Shown piece after piece: positions 1 to 9,893 of a stretch of DNA of 64,000 nt. Position 1 is the stretch's first letter. Every line of letters begins with the position of its first letter. The position numbers and the translations under genes were made by a program. Under the pieces are notes generated by a model that worked only from the letters and a program-made list of their open reading frames with translations, did no database searches and was not told the DNA's origin. The stretch is from positions 20,215-84,214 of the forward strand of contig JAPLHB010000110.1 of assembly GCA_026389845.1 (NCBI GenBank). Reading direction: 5' to 3'. Origin of the DNA: Chloroflexota bacterium. GTDB taxonomy: Bacteria > Chloroflexota > Anaerolineae > CG2-30-64-16.

Positions 1-1
1 C

Positions 2-3000
2 AACGGCCCGGCGCCGGCGCCCGGCATGGTGGCCTACGGCCTGAGCTTCGACGGCACCGATGATTATGTCGAAGTGGCTGACGATCCCTCGCTCAACTTC
101 GGCGCGGGGGGGGATCTGACCGGGACTCTGACCATCGATGCCTGGATCAAGACGGCTGACCTCGGGGACGTAACGATCCTGGTGGACAAACGCAGCATCG
201 TAGGGGCCGGAGCCCTGCAACTCCGGGGGTATGCTTTGTTCCTGAGTAAGGGGTGGTTGGGCTTTCAACTGGCCGATGGCACGGCCACCGACTACGTCTC
301 GACCGCGTTCGTCGCCGACGGGCACTGGCATCACGTCGCCGTCTCGGTGGCTCGGAACAGCCAGACCGGCGGCAAGTTCTACCTGGACGGCGCCCCGGTG
401 TCCGGCCCCTACGGTGTCTTCGATCCGACGCTCGTGCCCGGCTCGCTGACGAACCCTAGCCCGCTGCGGATGGGCAGAAGCTCATTGTCCTTCATCACTG
501 GCTTCTACGATGGCATCCTCGATGAGGTCGAGTTGTTCCACCGCGTCCTGACGCCGGAAGAGATCGGGCACATCCACGGGTTCGGGTCAGGCGGCAAGTG
601 CAAGTGCGTGGATCGGCCCCCCGCGATGGATGTCTGGTTCCCGTTGGACGAACCGATCGGCGCCACCACCGCCTTCGACATCGCCCCCCCGCCGACCAAC
701 GGGACGTACTTACCGTCCAACAACAGACCGAGTCCGTGGCCTGGCATGGTAGCCGGCTCCCGGTACTTCGCCGAGAACTATGTCGAAGTGGCTGACGATT
801 CCTCGCTCAACTTCGGCAAGAATTTCTCCATAGATACCTGGATCTGGACGGTTGACAAAGTGGGCGTGAAGCGCCTGGTGGACAAACGAACCGTGGGGCC
901 CACAGTCCAGGGGTATTCGCTGTTCCTGCGTGACGGGAGGTTGGGCTTTCAACTGGCCAATGGTTCCGGTCCGGGCGTCGACTACATCTCGACCGCCTTG
1001 ACCGCCTTCGTGGCCGACGGAGCTTGGCATCACCTCGCCGCCACGGTGGATCGGTGGGACAGCACGGCCGGCGTCAAGTTCTACGTAGACGGCTACGAGG
1101 TCGATCACTTCGATCCGACGCTCCAGCCCGGCTCGCTGACGAACGCCAGCCCGCTCCGGCTGGCCGTCCGCTCATCGTCCCTCACCGAATACTACCGCGG
1201 CGCCCTCGATGAGGTCGAGTTGTTCCCCCGGGTCCTGACGCCGGGCGAGATCCAACTCATCGCCGGGCGCAGGTCAAACGGCAAATGCAAGTCCATGCCG
1301 ACGCCAACGCCGACCCCAACCGCGACGCGGACGCCCACGCCCACGGCGACGGCGACGCGGACGCCCACGCCAACAGCGACGCGGACACCCACGCCAACGG
1401 CGACGCGCACACCCACACCAACCGCGACGCGGACACCCACGCCCACGCCGACCTCATGCGCCGTGGTATCGCCGCCCACCGCGATGACCCACTGGTGGCC
1501 GTTGGACGAGCAGAGCGGCACCATCGCCCACGACATCGTCAACCCCCTGACCAACGGGACGCACCTCAACGGCCCGGCGCCGGTGCCCGGCATGGTGGCC
1601 TTCGCCCTGAGCTTCGACGGCGTTGACGATTGTGTCGAAGTGGCTGACCATTCCTCGCTCAACTTCGACTTGGGGGATCTGACCATTGATGCCTGGATCA
1701 AGACGAGCGACGCCGGTAGCTTGAAGTACCTGGTGGACAAGCGCGTCGCAGCCACCGACCAGGGGTATGCGCTGTTCCTCCTGGGTAACGGGGTGTTGGG
1801 CTTTGAACTGGGGCAGGGGGTTGGCTTTTCTAACATCTACGTCTCGACCGTCTTCGTGGCCGACGGGCAGTGGCATCAAGTCGCCGTCTCGGTGGATCGG
1901 AACGACCCGGCCGGCGGCAAGTTCTACATAGACGGCGTCCACATCCTGGTTGATGACTTCGATCCGACGTACCAGTCCGGCTCGTTGACGAACACCAGCC
2001 CGCTGCGGATGGGTTGCCGCTCAACGGCCTCTAAAGACTTCTACCTTGGCATCCTCGATGAGGTCGAGTTGTTCCCCCGGGCCCTGACGGAGGGCGATAT
2101 CCAGGGCATCTTCCAGGCCGGGTCATGCGGCAAGGACAAGTCCACGCCCACGCCGACCCCAACGGCCACCGCGACGCGGACGCCCACGCCAACGGCGACG
2201 CGCACGCCCACGCCGACCGCAACCTCCACGCCGACGGCAACGCCGACGTTGTTCTGCGCGTCGCCCGAGATGGTCCTCGTCCCCTTCGGCCAGTTCCAGA
2301 TGGGCTGCGACCCGGCGCACAACGGCGGCGATGGCTGTTACTCCGCCGATGAGCTGCCACTGCACACGGTGACCCTGGACGCGTATTGCATCGACAAGAC
2401 GGAGGTCACCAACGCGCAATATGCTCTATGTGTGGCGGACGCGGGGTCGGGATGCACGCCGCCGGCTAACTATTCGTCCCTCACCCGTCCGTCCTATTAC
2501 GGCAACCCGATCTACGATACCTACCCGGTGATCTATGTGAACTGGTCTCAGGCCGGCGCCTACTGTCATTGGGCGGGCAAGGGGCTGCCGAGTGAGGCGC
2601 GGTGGGAAAAGGCGGCGCGCGGGGCGAGCACCCCCCGCGCCTACCCGTGGGGCGGCGGGGCGCCGACCTGTGCGCTGGCGAATTTCTACGATTACTACGG
2701 CAGCAGTGGAATGCATTGTGTGGGCGACACCAGTGCAGTGGGCATCTACACGGACGGGGCCAGCCCGTACGGTGCGTTGGATATGGCGGGCAATGTGTGG
2801 GAATGGGTCAATGACTGGTATGGTGCCAACTACTACGGCGTTTCGCCGCCCATCGATCCGCAGGGGCCGGGGCCGGAGAGCGGCATGAAGGTTTTGCGGA
2901 GCGGCTCGTGGGACTACTTTCAGTGGTTCGTCCGCACGGCGTCCCGTCGCGGGAACGCCCCCGACTTAGTGTCCTACGATGTCGGCTTCCGCTGCGCCCG

Positions 3001-3010
3001 CTCTTATTGA
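2..3010 (+). CDS. LamG-repeat surface protein with C-terminal FGE-sulfatase-like domain (5' partial)
   Basis: The reading frame is open from base 2, so the gene starts upstream of the window. The residues before the first internal ATG (base 26), NGPAPAPG, match the same spot in the third repeat, so that ATG is not the start. Three LamG/concanavalin-A-like domains (about bases 2-590, 620-1280 and 1480-2130) share the signatures [13 protein letters not shown] and GxLDEVELFxRxLT. They are joined by Thr-Pro-Thr-Ala linkers (about 1297-1452 and 2140-2260). The C-terminal domain (about 2265-3010) is of the FGE-sulfatase/SUMF1 fold: [33 protein letters not shown] and VGFRCARSY. The cysteine pair used by true formylglycine-generating enzymes is not visible after VLRSGSW, so a binding or structural role is more likely. 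LamG domains usually bind glycans or proteins outside the cell. The signal peptide would lie upstream. Confidence 0.9.
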   Translation, partial: NGPAPAPGMVAYGLSFDGTDDYVEVADDPSLNFGAGGDLTGTLTIDAWIKTADLGDVTILVDKRSIVGAGALQLRGYALFLSKGWLGFQLADGTATDYVSTAFVADGHWHHVAVSVARNSQTGGKFYLDGAPVSGPYGVFDPTLVPGSLTNPSPLRMGRSSLSFITGFYDGILDEVELFHRVLTPEEIGHIHGFGSGGKCKCVDRPPAMDVWFPLDEPIGATTAFDIAPPPTNGTYLPSNNRPSPWPGMVAGSRYFAENYVEVADDSSLNFGKNFSIDTWIWTVDKVGVKRLVDKRTVGPTVQGYSLFLRDGRLGFQLANGSGPGVDYISTALTAFVADGAWHHLAATVDRWDSTAGVKFYVDGYEVDHFDPTLQPGSLTNASPLRLAVRSSSLTEYYRGALDEVELFPRVLTPGEIQLIAGRRSNGKCKSMPTPTPTPTATRTPTPTATATRTPTPTATRTPTPTATRTPTPTATRTPTPTPTSCAVVSPPTAMTHWWPLDEQSGTIAHDIVNPLTNGTHLNGPAPVPGMVAFALSFDGVDDCVEVADHSSLNFDLGDLTIDAWIKTSDAGSLKYLVDKRVAATDQGYALFLLGNGVLGFELGQGVGFSNIYVSTVFVADGQWHQVAVSVDRNDPAGGKFYIDGVHILVDDFDPTYQSGSLTNTSPLRMGCRSTASKDFYLGILDEVELFPRALTEGDIQGIFQAGSCGKDKSTPTPTPTATATRTPTPTATRTPTPTATSTPTATPTLFCASPEMVLVPFGQFQMGCDPAHNGGDGCYSADELPLHTVTLDAYCIDKTEVTNAQYALCVADAGSGCTPPANYSSLTRPSYYGNPIYDTYPVIYVNWSQAGAYCHWAGKGLPSEARWEKAARGASTPRAYPWGGGAPTCALANFYDYYGSSGMHCVGDTSAVGIYTDGASPYGALDMAGNVWEWVNDWYGANYYGVSPPIDPQGPGPESGMKVLRSGSWDYFQWFVRTASRRGNAPDLVSYDVGFRCARSY

Positions 3011-3198
3011 CGCCGAAGGCGTGGGTTCCTGGACCGTCTGCGAAGCAGGCGTGGACACTGTCTGGGCGTTCTGGAACGAGGGATTCTCAAGGGGGGCTGT
3101 TACCCCCTTGAGCCGCGTCACCGCTGAGCAAGCGCACCTGCCATCTCTGGCACGAAGTGGCGGCGCTCAGTAACTTGTTGTCACCCTCCCCAACGGGC

Positions 3199-3362
3199 GG
3201 CGGCCGGCAGAATTGCGGGATAGCGCCCAAATCGGTGGCTTCAATCCGACGCTCCGGCCCGGCTCGCCGACGAACACCAGCCCGCTCCGGCCGGGCAGCC
3301 GCTCATCATCCCTCACCGGCTTGTACCGCGGCATCCTCGACGAGGTCGAGTTGTTCCCCTAG
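3199..3362 (+). pseudogene. Decayed LamG-domain fragment
   Basis: From about 3231 the + strand reads IGGFNPTLRPGSPTNTSP and then [14 protein letters not shown] followed by a stop. This is the end of a LamG domain like those in the genes on either side. Upstream, bases 3199-3230 still resemble the GGKFYVDGAQ segment but hold an in-frame stop. No start codon or complete domain remains. It is probably a leftover of recombination between LamG repeats. Confidence 0.75.
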
Positions 3363-3466
3363 CCTAAGTTCTGCGCGACATCGCTGGCAGCCGGAAAAGA
3401 CGTTCCAGAAACGCACGTGGCTGGTGAACATGACCGCCTTCCTCCACGACCTCTCCCCCTTCTCCC

Positions 3467-3720
3467 CTCTCCTGAAATGCGTCTTTTGGCAATACCGCAA
3501 AACTCGCTACCCGTTGTCTGTCATTCTGAGCGGGTCTGCCCTTGAACTCTCGTTGCGGCGTGACACCAGCGAAGAATCCGTTCGCTGCGCTCAGGACAAG
3601 TTCTCCTTGCCGCAACGAGACCCTTCGCTGGATTCTCGCCGCGACGCACTTCACGGGATTAACCGCTCAGGGTGACAAAAACGAGTTTTGCGGTACTGCG
3701 TCTTCTGCATTTCAGGAGAG
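3467..3720. repeat. Interspersed palindromic element (GAGCGGGT family), nested inverted repeats
   Basis: The outer inverted repeat CTCTCCTGAAATGC (3467-3480) pairs with GCATTTCAGGAGAG (3707-3720). An inner repeat TACCGCAAAACTCG (3493-3506) pairs with CGAGTTTTGCGGTA (3682-3695). The core carries the family signatures TCATTCTGAGCGGGTCTGCC, ACCAGCGAAGAATCC and CGCTGGATTCTCGCCGC. The right end runs into the 3' end of the acetyltransferase gene. The remaining bases between 3011 and 3711 hold only the LamG remnant and no other gene I can support. Confidence 0.8.
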
Positions 3721-4641
3721 GGGGCCGGGGGGTGAGGTCAACTCCAACCCCATCTCCCATTGTCTCACCGTCACCAGGAACCGCAGCGCGGCCAGCACGC
3801 GACACACGCCTGAGTCCGCGGGCATATTCATCAACGTCATCGCCTTGCCGAAATACGAATTGGCGAGCGCCTGCAGCAGGGGGCGTCCGGCCCTCACCGG
3901 GCCAAACTGGGGGCTGATCCCCACGTCCATCACCCAGACCGCATCGTCCGCCCCGCCGACCAGGGCATAGGCCGCGGGCTGACCTTCCAGGTCAAGCCGG
4001 TAGCCGGCCAGCCGATACGCCTGGTTGCGCAGCGTGACCTCCTCGCTCTGCCAGCAGGCCGGCTGATCGTGCCAGGCGGTGAACTGCGCCAGCAGATCGA
4101 GCGGCGCCGCGTGTGCCAACCGTTCTTCGGGGATCGGCAACGGATCCGCGTCGGCCCCGCGGCGCCAGGTGAGCAGCTCCCGCACCGGCCGGAAGCCCAG
4201 CGCATCGTAAAGGTTTCGGGCCGACATGTTCTGAGCGATGACCTCCAGGGTCATCTCCCGCGCTCCCGCGCCGGCCGCAGCCGCGATCACCCGGCCGGCC
4301 AGCGCCCGCGCCAGGCCGCGCCGCCGCCACGCCGGAATCACGCCGACCGAACCGAGCCAGGCGCGATCGCCCCGCCGCCCCAGCAGCGCCATGCCAACCG
4401 GCTCCCGCCCGGCCACCGCCGCGACCGACCGGCCCAGGTCAATGTCGTAGCCGCGCTCCATCGCGGCCACCTGGTCGGCGGTCATGTGCATGGGGACGTA
4501 GTAGTTGGCGTAGGCCGCGTTCAGCACGCCGGCCCGATCGGCGTGAGACAGCCGCTCGGCGGGGATCAACTCCCAGTCAAGCGGCCCCGTCGGCTTGCGT
4601 CCTGCCGGGACCAGGCGTTGAACGGCGCGTAGTAGCTCCAT
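3712..4641 (-). CDS. GNAT-family N-acetyltransferase
   Basis: A 309-residue cytoplasmic protein. Residues about 30-165 form a GNAT domain with the acetyl-CoA-binding signature VGVIPAWRRRGLARAL and the following NMSARNLYDALGFRPV. The C-terminal half looks like a second, weaker GNAT-type fold (YALVGGADDAVWVMDVGISP, LRFLVTVRQWEMG) without a clear acetyl-CoA loop. I chose the ATG at 4641 because GGAGC lies just upstream; a longer frame reaching 4803 would run through promoter sequence. The acceptor is unknown. The last residues (TSPPGPLS) and the stop are encoded inside the neighbouring palindromic repeat, so the native C-terminus may have been altered. Confidence 0.82.
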   Translation of the reverse strand: MELLRAVQRLVPAGRKPTGPLDWELIPAERLSHADRAGVLNAAYANYYVPMHMTADQVAAMERGYDIDLGRSVAAVAGREPVGMALLGRRGDRAWLGSVGVIPAWRRRGLARALAGRVIAAAAGAGAREMTLEVIAQNMSARNLYDALGFRPVRELLTWRRGADADPLPIPEERLAHAAPLDLLAQFTAWHDQPACWQSEEVTLRNQAYRLAGYRLDLEGQPAAYALVGGADDAVWVMDVGISPQFGPVRAGRPLLQALANSYFGKAMTLMNMPADSGVCRVLAALRFLVTVRQWEMGLELTSPPGPLS

Positions 4642-4740
4642 GAATGCTCCGGGAACGATGAATTGGCGAGAGGAAGACGGCAGCGCAAGCATATCACACC
4701 GGCCGCAAGCCGTCAATCGCCCGAAATCTAAAACTCCCTC

Positions 4741-4768
4741 TTGACAATCGGCGAAAACCGAGTACAAT
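4741..4768 (+). promoter_or_regulatory. Sigma70-type promoter of the GEVED/LamG gene
   Basis: TTGACA (4741-4746), 16-base spacer, TACAAT (4763-4768). A second AT-rich stretch (TACAATTATA) follows at about 4777-4786. The start codon is at 4877 and the local base composition is far more AT-rich than the surroundings. Confidence 0.7.
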
Positions 4769-4876
4769 ATGTTTAGTACAATTATATCACAAATATAGCA
4801 CATTTACCAATTCGACCAAATGCGACCGTTTGCCGGTCGCTTCACGTCTGTCAACCCTATCTCTGGAGGTGCTCCT

Positions 4877-7800
4877 ATGTGGCAACCATCTCGCAACCCC
4901 ACCCGCCTGGGCCTGGCCGCCTTGATCGGCGGTCTGGCCGTCCTGCTCATCGTGCTTCAGTTGACCCCGCCAGCGCCCACCAGCGCCGCCAGCAGCGCGC
5001 CGCCTCAAGATGCCCGGCCCGGCGCCGTACGCCCGTTCCGCATCTTCATGCCGGCTGGTGCAGTCGCCTATCCCGCGTTCATGCCCGATCTGGGGGATGC
5101 GCCCGATAGCAGCAACAACTTCGGCGTGACCATGACCGCCTACCCGGCCGGCGGACCGCTCGGTGTGCCGGCCCGGTTCCCCACGGTGTACAAAACCGGT
5201 TCGCCGCCCTACGGGCCGATTCACTGGAACTCGAAGCTGATCTACCACCTGGGGCCGGTCATCACCGCCGAGAAGGAGGCCGACGGCGGCCCGGACGCGG
5301 ACGGGGTCAACAACATCCAGCCCCTCCTTGATCGCCCCAATCAGGACAAGGCCGACGACGGGGCAGTCGCCCCGCCCCTGCCCCATTGCAAGGCCACCAC
5401 GCTGACCTACTCTGTCACCGTCCCACCCACGGCCGGGGCCAGCCAGGCTTATGTCAATGCCTGGTTTGACTTCGACCGCAGCGGCGGTTGGGGTGCGGTG
5501 TTGCCGTGTGCGGGCGTGGCCGCCCAGGAATGGGCCGTGCAGAATCAGGTCGTCCCCCTGCCGGGGCCGGGCAGCTACACCTTCACCACGCCGCCGTTCG
5601 CGTCGTACAATCCCAACCCCGACCAGTGCCTCTGGTGGCGCATCGGAATCAGCGAGAAGCCGGCGACCGCGGCAGACGGCAGCGGTCCGGCCAACGGCTA
5701 CGAGTACGGTGAGACCGAGGACTACTACCTCTGCCCCAATCAGCCGGAGCCGACGCGCACGCCTACGCCGACCCCGAGTGCGACAGCCTCCCCGACGGGG
5801 ACGCCGGCTTGCGTGGCGCCGCCGGTCGGGATGGCCGCCTGGTGGCCGTTGGACGAAACGACCGGCACGACCGCGTTCGACATCGCGGGCTTCCCGACCA
5901 ACGGCACGCACTTCAACGGCCCCGCGCCGGTGCCCGGCAAGGTGGCGGGCGGCCTGAGCTTCGACGGCGTGGATGACTACGTGCAGGTGGCCGATCATGC
6001 GTCGCTCAACTTCGGCCAGGGAAATCTGTCCATTGATGCCTGGATCAAGACAAGCGACGCCAACGGCGTGAAGATCTTGGTGGACAAGCGCGTCGAAGGG
6101 GCGACCGTCCAGGGGTATTCGCTGTTCCTGGGTAACGGGACGTTGGGTTTTCAACTGGGGCAGGGGGTCGGCTCACCGATCTGCTCCACCAACCCGGCCG
6201 ACTCGTGTACGAACTGGCCCTCGACCACCTTCGTGGCCGACGGGAATTGGCATCAAATCGCTGTCACGGTGGATCGGGGCAACCCGACCGGCGGCAAATT
6301 CTACGTAGACGGCGCCCAGATCGGTGGCTTCGATCCGACGATCCGGCCCGGCTCGCTCACGAACGCCAGCCCGCTCCGGATGAGCAGCCGCTCATCGTCC
6401 TTGACCGGCTTCTACCGCGGAATCCTCGACGAGGTCGAATTGTTCCCGCGAGTCCTGACGGCAGCCGAGATCCAGGGCCTCTTCCTGGCCGGATCGAACG
6501 GCAAGTGCAAGTCCACGCCAACGCCGACCGCAACGGCCACGGCGACACGGACGCCTACCCCCACCGCCACGCCGACCGCGACTGCGACCCGCACTGCCAC
6601 ACCGACGGCGACCCGGACACTCACGCCGACGGCGACGCCGACCAAACCGCCCTACTCGATCATCGTGATCAAGCTCTGGTGGCCCGAGATGCTGCCGCTG
6701 CCGGGGTGGAAGATGACGCTGTTCGGCGGGCCGAGTTGCGCCGGCAATCCACTGGCGGCGCTGGCGACCGACGACCGGGGGCTGGTGGACTTCATGGCTC
6801 TGGCGCCGGGCGTCTACTCGGTACAGGAAGATGTGCAACCCGGCTACGAGAATCTCTCGCCGCTCTGCCAGGCGATGGACGTGGGTGATCCGACCGTGCC
6901 CACCGCCAGCCTCGCTTCGCTCGCCTACCCGCCGGGCGGCGAGGATACTTTCCCATCCGGCGCCAACCTCACGATTGACCTGGGAGGCCTGGGCAGCGCC
7001 AACGTGACCCTCAACGGGCCGACCACCGTCCGGCGCAGCGACCCGACCGACAGCGACGGGGACGGCCGGCTGGAGATCGAGACCGAAATTCTGGCGATGA
7101 ACCTGACCGGCATCGGGCCGTCCGGCCCGCTCAACGTGCGCGAAAGCCCGTCCCTGCCATCGCGCGGCCGGATCGTGCAGCAGGCGCAAGGGGCTGACTT
7201 CCCCGCCGACAGCTTCTTCGACGTGTTCGTGGAGATGGACATCCCCGGTGTGGGGACGCTGCACAACGCCGAGCCGGTGCGGATGCAGGCCGTCATCAAC
7301 GCCATCCCGCCGACCCTGGCCTACTACCGGCCGCCGCAGCCGATCGCCGTGCCGCTACTCGATGCCAACGGCCGGCAGGTGGGCGCCATCAGCCAGGCCC
7401 TCCACATCCCGCTGCCTCGGTGGGAGAAGCTGATCATCTTCGTCAACCATCCGGTGTTCACGCCGACGCCGACGAAGATCATCGGGCCGACCAACACACC
7501 CACACCGACGACAACCAGGACGCCCACATCCACGGCGACCAGGACGCCCACGGCGACGCCGACGCGCACGTCAACGCCGACCGCCACACCGACGAGTACG
7601 GCCACGCGTCCGCCAACGGCCACGCCGACACCGACCGCCACCGAAACACCCAAAATGACGCCGACGCCGACGGCCACGCAAAAGCCGTTCATCACCGGCG
7701 TATCGTCTACCTTCTTCGAGGTCTCGCCCGGCGTCTACCAGATGACCGTACACGTCGTAGACCCGGCGCTCAACGCGATCGTCTGGGATCTGGAGATCTT

Positions 7801-8143
7801 CTTCGCTGACCAGCAGCCGCCGTGGTCGGGCGGGCAGGCCGGGCCAGGTCCCAACGGCTGGACGACCATGCCGGTGACGGGCGGGATCGGCTGGGTGACG
7901 CCGGGCACCCCGCTGCTCACGTGCCAGCCCGTCACCTTCACCTTTCAGGCGTCACCCAATGAAGTCGGGGACGTCATCTTGCTGCACCTGACCGACCGGG
8001 AGCACCAGAATCTGGGCAACATCACCAGCACGCGTGTGCCCAAGCCGGGCCTGGCTGCCGCCGACGGGATCGTTCGCGCCGAGGAGCAGCCGTGCCAGCA
8101 GGTAAACATCCTGCCCAACGCGTGGCTGGCGTGGGTGCGGTAA
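4877..8143 (+). CDS. Secreted GEVED/LamG/Cna-B-like multidomain protein
   Basis: A 1088-residue exported protein. The start at 4877 has GGAGGTG eight bases upstream, and the N-terminus is a signal peptide (hydrophobic LAALIGGLAVLLIVLQL). Residues about 70-290 form a GEVED-type domain: DLGDAPDSSNNFG at the front, AYVNAWFDFDRSGGWG in the middle and GETEDYYLC at the end. Thr-Pro linkers separate the next parts: a LamG domain (about 315-540), a prealbumin/Cna-B-like domain (about 591-672, GWKMTLFGGPSC, LAPGVYSVQED), an unrecognised domain (about 695-810) and an unrecognised C-terminal domain (about 938-1088). The LamG part closely matches those of the truncated gene at the window start, so the two genes have exchanged domains. 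No LPXTG or dockerin motif was seen. Likely a cell-envelope or sheath adhesin. Confidence 0.88.
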   Translation: MWQPSRNPTRLGLAALIGGLAVLLIVLQLTPPAPTSAASSAPPQDARPGAVRPFRIFMPAGAVAYPAFMPDLGDAPDSSNNFGVTMTAYPAGGPLGVPARFPTVYKTGSPPYGPIHWNSKLIYHLGPVITAEKEADGGPDADGVNNIQPLLDRPNQDKADDGAVAPPLPHCKATTLTYSVTVPPTAGASQAYVNAWFDFDRSGGWGAVLPCAGVAAQEWAVQNQVVPLPGPGSYTFTTPPFASYNPNPDQCLWWRIGISEKPATAADGSGPANGYEYGETEDYYLCPNQPEPTRTPTPTPSATASPTGTPACVAPPVGMAAWWPLDETTGTTAFDIAGFPTNGTHFNGPAPVPGKVAGGLSFDGVDDYVQVADHASLNFGQGNLSIDAWIKTSDANGVKILVDKRVEGATVQGYSLFLGNGTLGFQLGQGVGSPICSTNPADSCTNWPSTTFVADGNWHQIAVTVDRGNPTGGKFYVDGAQIGGFDPTIRPGSLTNASPLRMSSRSSSLTGFYRGILDEVELFPRVLTAAEIQGLFLAGSNGKCKSTPTPTATATATRTPTPTATPTATATRTATPTATRTLTPTATPTKPPYSIIVIKLWWPEMLPLPGWKMTLFGGPSCAGNPLAALATDDRGLVDFMALAPGVYSVQEDVQPGYENLSPLCQAMDVGDPTVPTASLASLAYPPGGEDTFPSGANLTIDLGGLGSANVTLNGPTTVRRSDPTDSDGDGRLEIETEILAMNLTGIGPSGPLNVRESPSLPSRGRIVQQAQGADFPADSFFDVFVEMDIPGVGTLHNAEPVRMQAVINAIPPTLAYYRPPQPIAVPLLDANGRQVGAISQALHIPLPRWEKLIIFVNHPVFTPTPTKIIGPTNTPTPTTTRTPTSTATRTPTATPTRTSTPTATPTSTATRPPTATPTPTATETPKMTPTPTATQKPFITGVSSTFFEVSPGVYQMTVHVVDPALNAIVWDLEIFFADQQPPWSGGQAGPGPNGWTTMPVTGGIGWVTPGTPLLTCQPVTFTFQASPNEVGDVILLHLTDREHQNLGNITSTRVPKPGLAAADGIVRAEEQPCQQVNILPNAWLAWVR

Positions 8144-8521
8144 AAGACATTATCGGAAATAACAGTCATTCTGAGCGGGTCTGCCTCGAACCTCTCGTTG
8201 CGGCGTGAAACCAGCGAAGAATCTCTTTCCGTGTGCCTGAGGCCCTTCGCTGGTGTGACGCCGCAGCGTAATTCACGGGACTGTCCCGCTGCTCAGAAAC
8301 TTGTCACCCCTTCGCTGCACTCAGAGCCTGTTCCTTCACTGTGTTCAGGACAAGCTCTGAGCGCAGCGAATGGATGCTTCGCTGGAAGCTCGCCGCAACG
8401 CAAGACACGGGAACGACCCGCTCAGCATGACACGCGGCGAAGTTTCTTGCTTCACGAATGCCACCGGTGGCATGGCGGTTCTCAGGGTGACAACGTTGCC
8501 TATGCCCGATAATGTCTAAAA
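8141..8521. repeat. MITE-like element with GACATTATCGG terminal inverted repeats
   Basis: GACATTATCGG (8146-8156) is mirrored by CCGATAATGTC (8506-8516). Both ends are flanked by TAAAA (8141-8145 and 8517-8521), which looks like a 5-bp target-site duplication. The left copy includes the stop codon of the GEVED gene. The interior carries several family motifs (CATTCTGAGCGGGTCTGCC, ACCAGCGAAGAATC, CGCTCAGCATGACA) and no ORF. Longer than its relatives, it seems to be two copies run together. Confidence 0.75.
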
Positions 8522-8564
8522 CATCAAAACCCAGGTATCTCGAAAAGACCTGGGTTCGGGACAC

Positions 8565-8609
8565 AAAAAAGCTGACCCCCTGAGATGTTGTCCATCCACG
8601 GGGGTCAGC
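8565..8609 (-). terminator. Rho-independent terminator of the 8697-9794 gene
   Basis: Read on the minus strand, a 10-base stem GCTGACCCCC (8600-8609) pairs with GGGGGTCAGC (8571-8580) around a 19-base loop and is followed at once by TTTTTT (8565-8570). It lies 88 bases past the stop of the minus-strand gene. Just beyond it (8528-8556) is a second inverted repeat, AACCCAGGT/ACCTGGGTT, with no T run. Confidence 0.85.
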
Positions 8610-8696
8610 TCGGTTGTGGCTGCCCGGTACTCGAAGTCTACCCGATGGGTGCCCGGCTCGGTTAGGGGCCGATCCGAACGCGGTTGAGAGCGGCGC

Positions 8697-9794
8697 CTAT
8701 TGCGCCAACGACTGCCAGGCGGCTTCGACCGACTTACCGGCGGCGCCGGCCACCTGGATACGGACGCCCGCGAGAGTTGCGGCCAACTCCGGGCTGCCCT
8801 GGGCCGCCACGTCATCCAGCAAGGCCTCGATCTGCCGGACGTCCTTGGCGGTCAACACCATCGCCCGGCCACCGGGCTGGCCCACCAGAGCGCGCGCCGC
8901 GGGGAGATACTTCTCGATCAACGTCGCGGTGCGGCCCCGCAGGGCCGCGTCCCGGAGCAAGATGCCGGAGATTTCGGCGGCGTGCCGATAGTACAGATCT
9001 ACGTACTTCCGACCGGCCGGCGTGCCCGCCATGACTCCATCGCGAAGCTCGCGCAGGACTTGAAGGTTGCTCTTTTCAGCGGCCTGCCCTGCCAGGGCTG
9101 TCTCGACCGGGCAGGGGCCGGACGGATAGGTCGGAACACCGATGAAGTCGTAGCGGATGTTGCCGGCCAGGTCGCCGGTACTCACCGCACCGAACTTCAG
9201 GTGCACGGTCAGCCCCGCCCAGGCGCTCAGGTCAATAGTCGCCTGACCCCAGTTGGGGAAGGTGTCGTTCGCCTGGGTGAAATCCAGGTGCCACACTTCG
9301 CCGCCATCTGCCAGGATGTAGGCGTAATCATCTACGATAGGATCATCGGGGTCCGGCCGGTACGACAGATACCAGAAGGTCAAACTGGTATCGTCCACCG
9401 GCACGGCGAGATCCTGCTCCACCAAGCTCGAGGTCGGGATCCCGCTGCAGTAGCCGCCGGCCCAGAAGTCGTACGTGCCGTCGTAGGCCGCGACCCCCCA
9501 GGCGCTCGACCAGTCGCCGATCCACTCGCAGGCGCTATCGGTGACCTCGGTCCAGAGGGAATCGGGCGGCGGGCCGTACTCGAAGCTGCCGTCGTTGACC
9601 GTGATACCGGCGGCGACGGGGGGCGACTGCGGCGCGATGCTGGCCGCGCGGGGCAAGGATTTGCCGGTCGCCGACAACGAATTGGGGCCGGCAGGCCCCT
9701 GTGGGGCGGAAGCGAAGGCGCTGCTGACCAGGGCAACCACCATCGCCAGCGCAGCGACGGTTCCCAGAATGCGCAAGAGACGTTGCTGGGTCAT
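8697..9794 (-). CDS. Secreted protein with jelly-roll-like domain and CFI-box-like C-terminus
   Basis: A 365-residue exported protein. AGGAGG lies upstream of the ATG at 9794, and the N-terminus is a signal peptide (hydrophobic ILGTVAALAMVVALVSSAFA). Residues about 60-210 resemble an extracellular beta-sandwich: VNDGSFEYGPP, DGTYDFWAGGY, LTFWYLSYRPD, VHLKFGAVSTGD. After CPVETALAGQAAEKSNL comes LQVLRELRDGVMAGTPAGRKYVDLYY, which resembles the helical part of CFI-box C-terminal domains but lacks the CFIATAAYGS heptad region. The rest is helical and ends without an anchor. The function is not known. A consensus promoter lies upstream and a terminator downstream, so the gene is a single transcription unit. 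Confidence 0.8.
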   Translation of the reverse strand: MTQQRLLRILGTVAALAMVVALVSSAFASAPQGPAGPNSLSATGKSLPRAASIAPQSPPVAAGITVNDGSFEYGPPPDSLWTEVTDSACEWIGDWSSAWGVAAYDGTYDFWAGGYCSGIPTSSLVEQDLAVPVDDTSLTFWYLSYRPDPDDPIVDDYAYILADGGEVWHLDFTQANDTFPNWGQATIDLSAWAGLTVHLKFGAVSTGDLAGNIRYDFIGVPTYPSGPCPVETALAGQAAEKSNLQVLRELRDGVMAGTPAGRKYVDLYYRHAAEISGILLRDAALRGRTATLIEKYLPAARALVGQPGGRAMVLTAKDVRQIEALLDDVAAQGSPELAATLAGVRIQVAGAAGKSVEAAWQSLAQ

Positions 9795-9864
9795 ACTTCC
9801 TCCTCTGACAAAGGGACGTGCGGATGGGGCGCTTCTCGACGGGGCAACCACAACATCGCCTGTC

Positions 9865-9893
9865 ATTATACGACGGGTAACGCCGGCTGTCAA
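9865..9893 (-). promoter_or_regulatory. Near-perfect sigma70 promoter of the 8697-9794 gene
   Basis: On the minus strand TTGACA (9888-9893), 17-base spacer and TATAAT (9865-9870), all consensus, with the start codon 70 bases downstream. It predicts strong constitutive expression. Confidence 0.85.

Noticed and set aside
1297..1452. Repeated ACGCCCACGCC-type DNA that could be taken for a tandem repeat or CRISPR-like array
   Set aside because: It encodes the Thr-Pro-Thr-Ala linker of the LamG protein. Unit sizes follow codons and there are no spacers.
3157..3675. 172-codon + strand frame
   Set aside because: It crosses a LamG remnant read in another frame and a palindromic repeat; no domain is visible.
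4787..6154. 455-codon open frame antisense to the GEVED/LamG gene
   Set aside because: Compositionally a shadow of the GC-rich coding strand: no ribosome site, no family motifs, and the + strand protein is clearly real.
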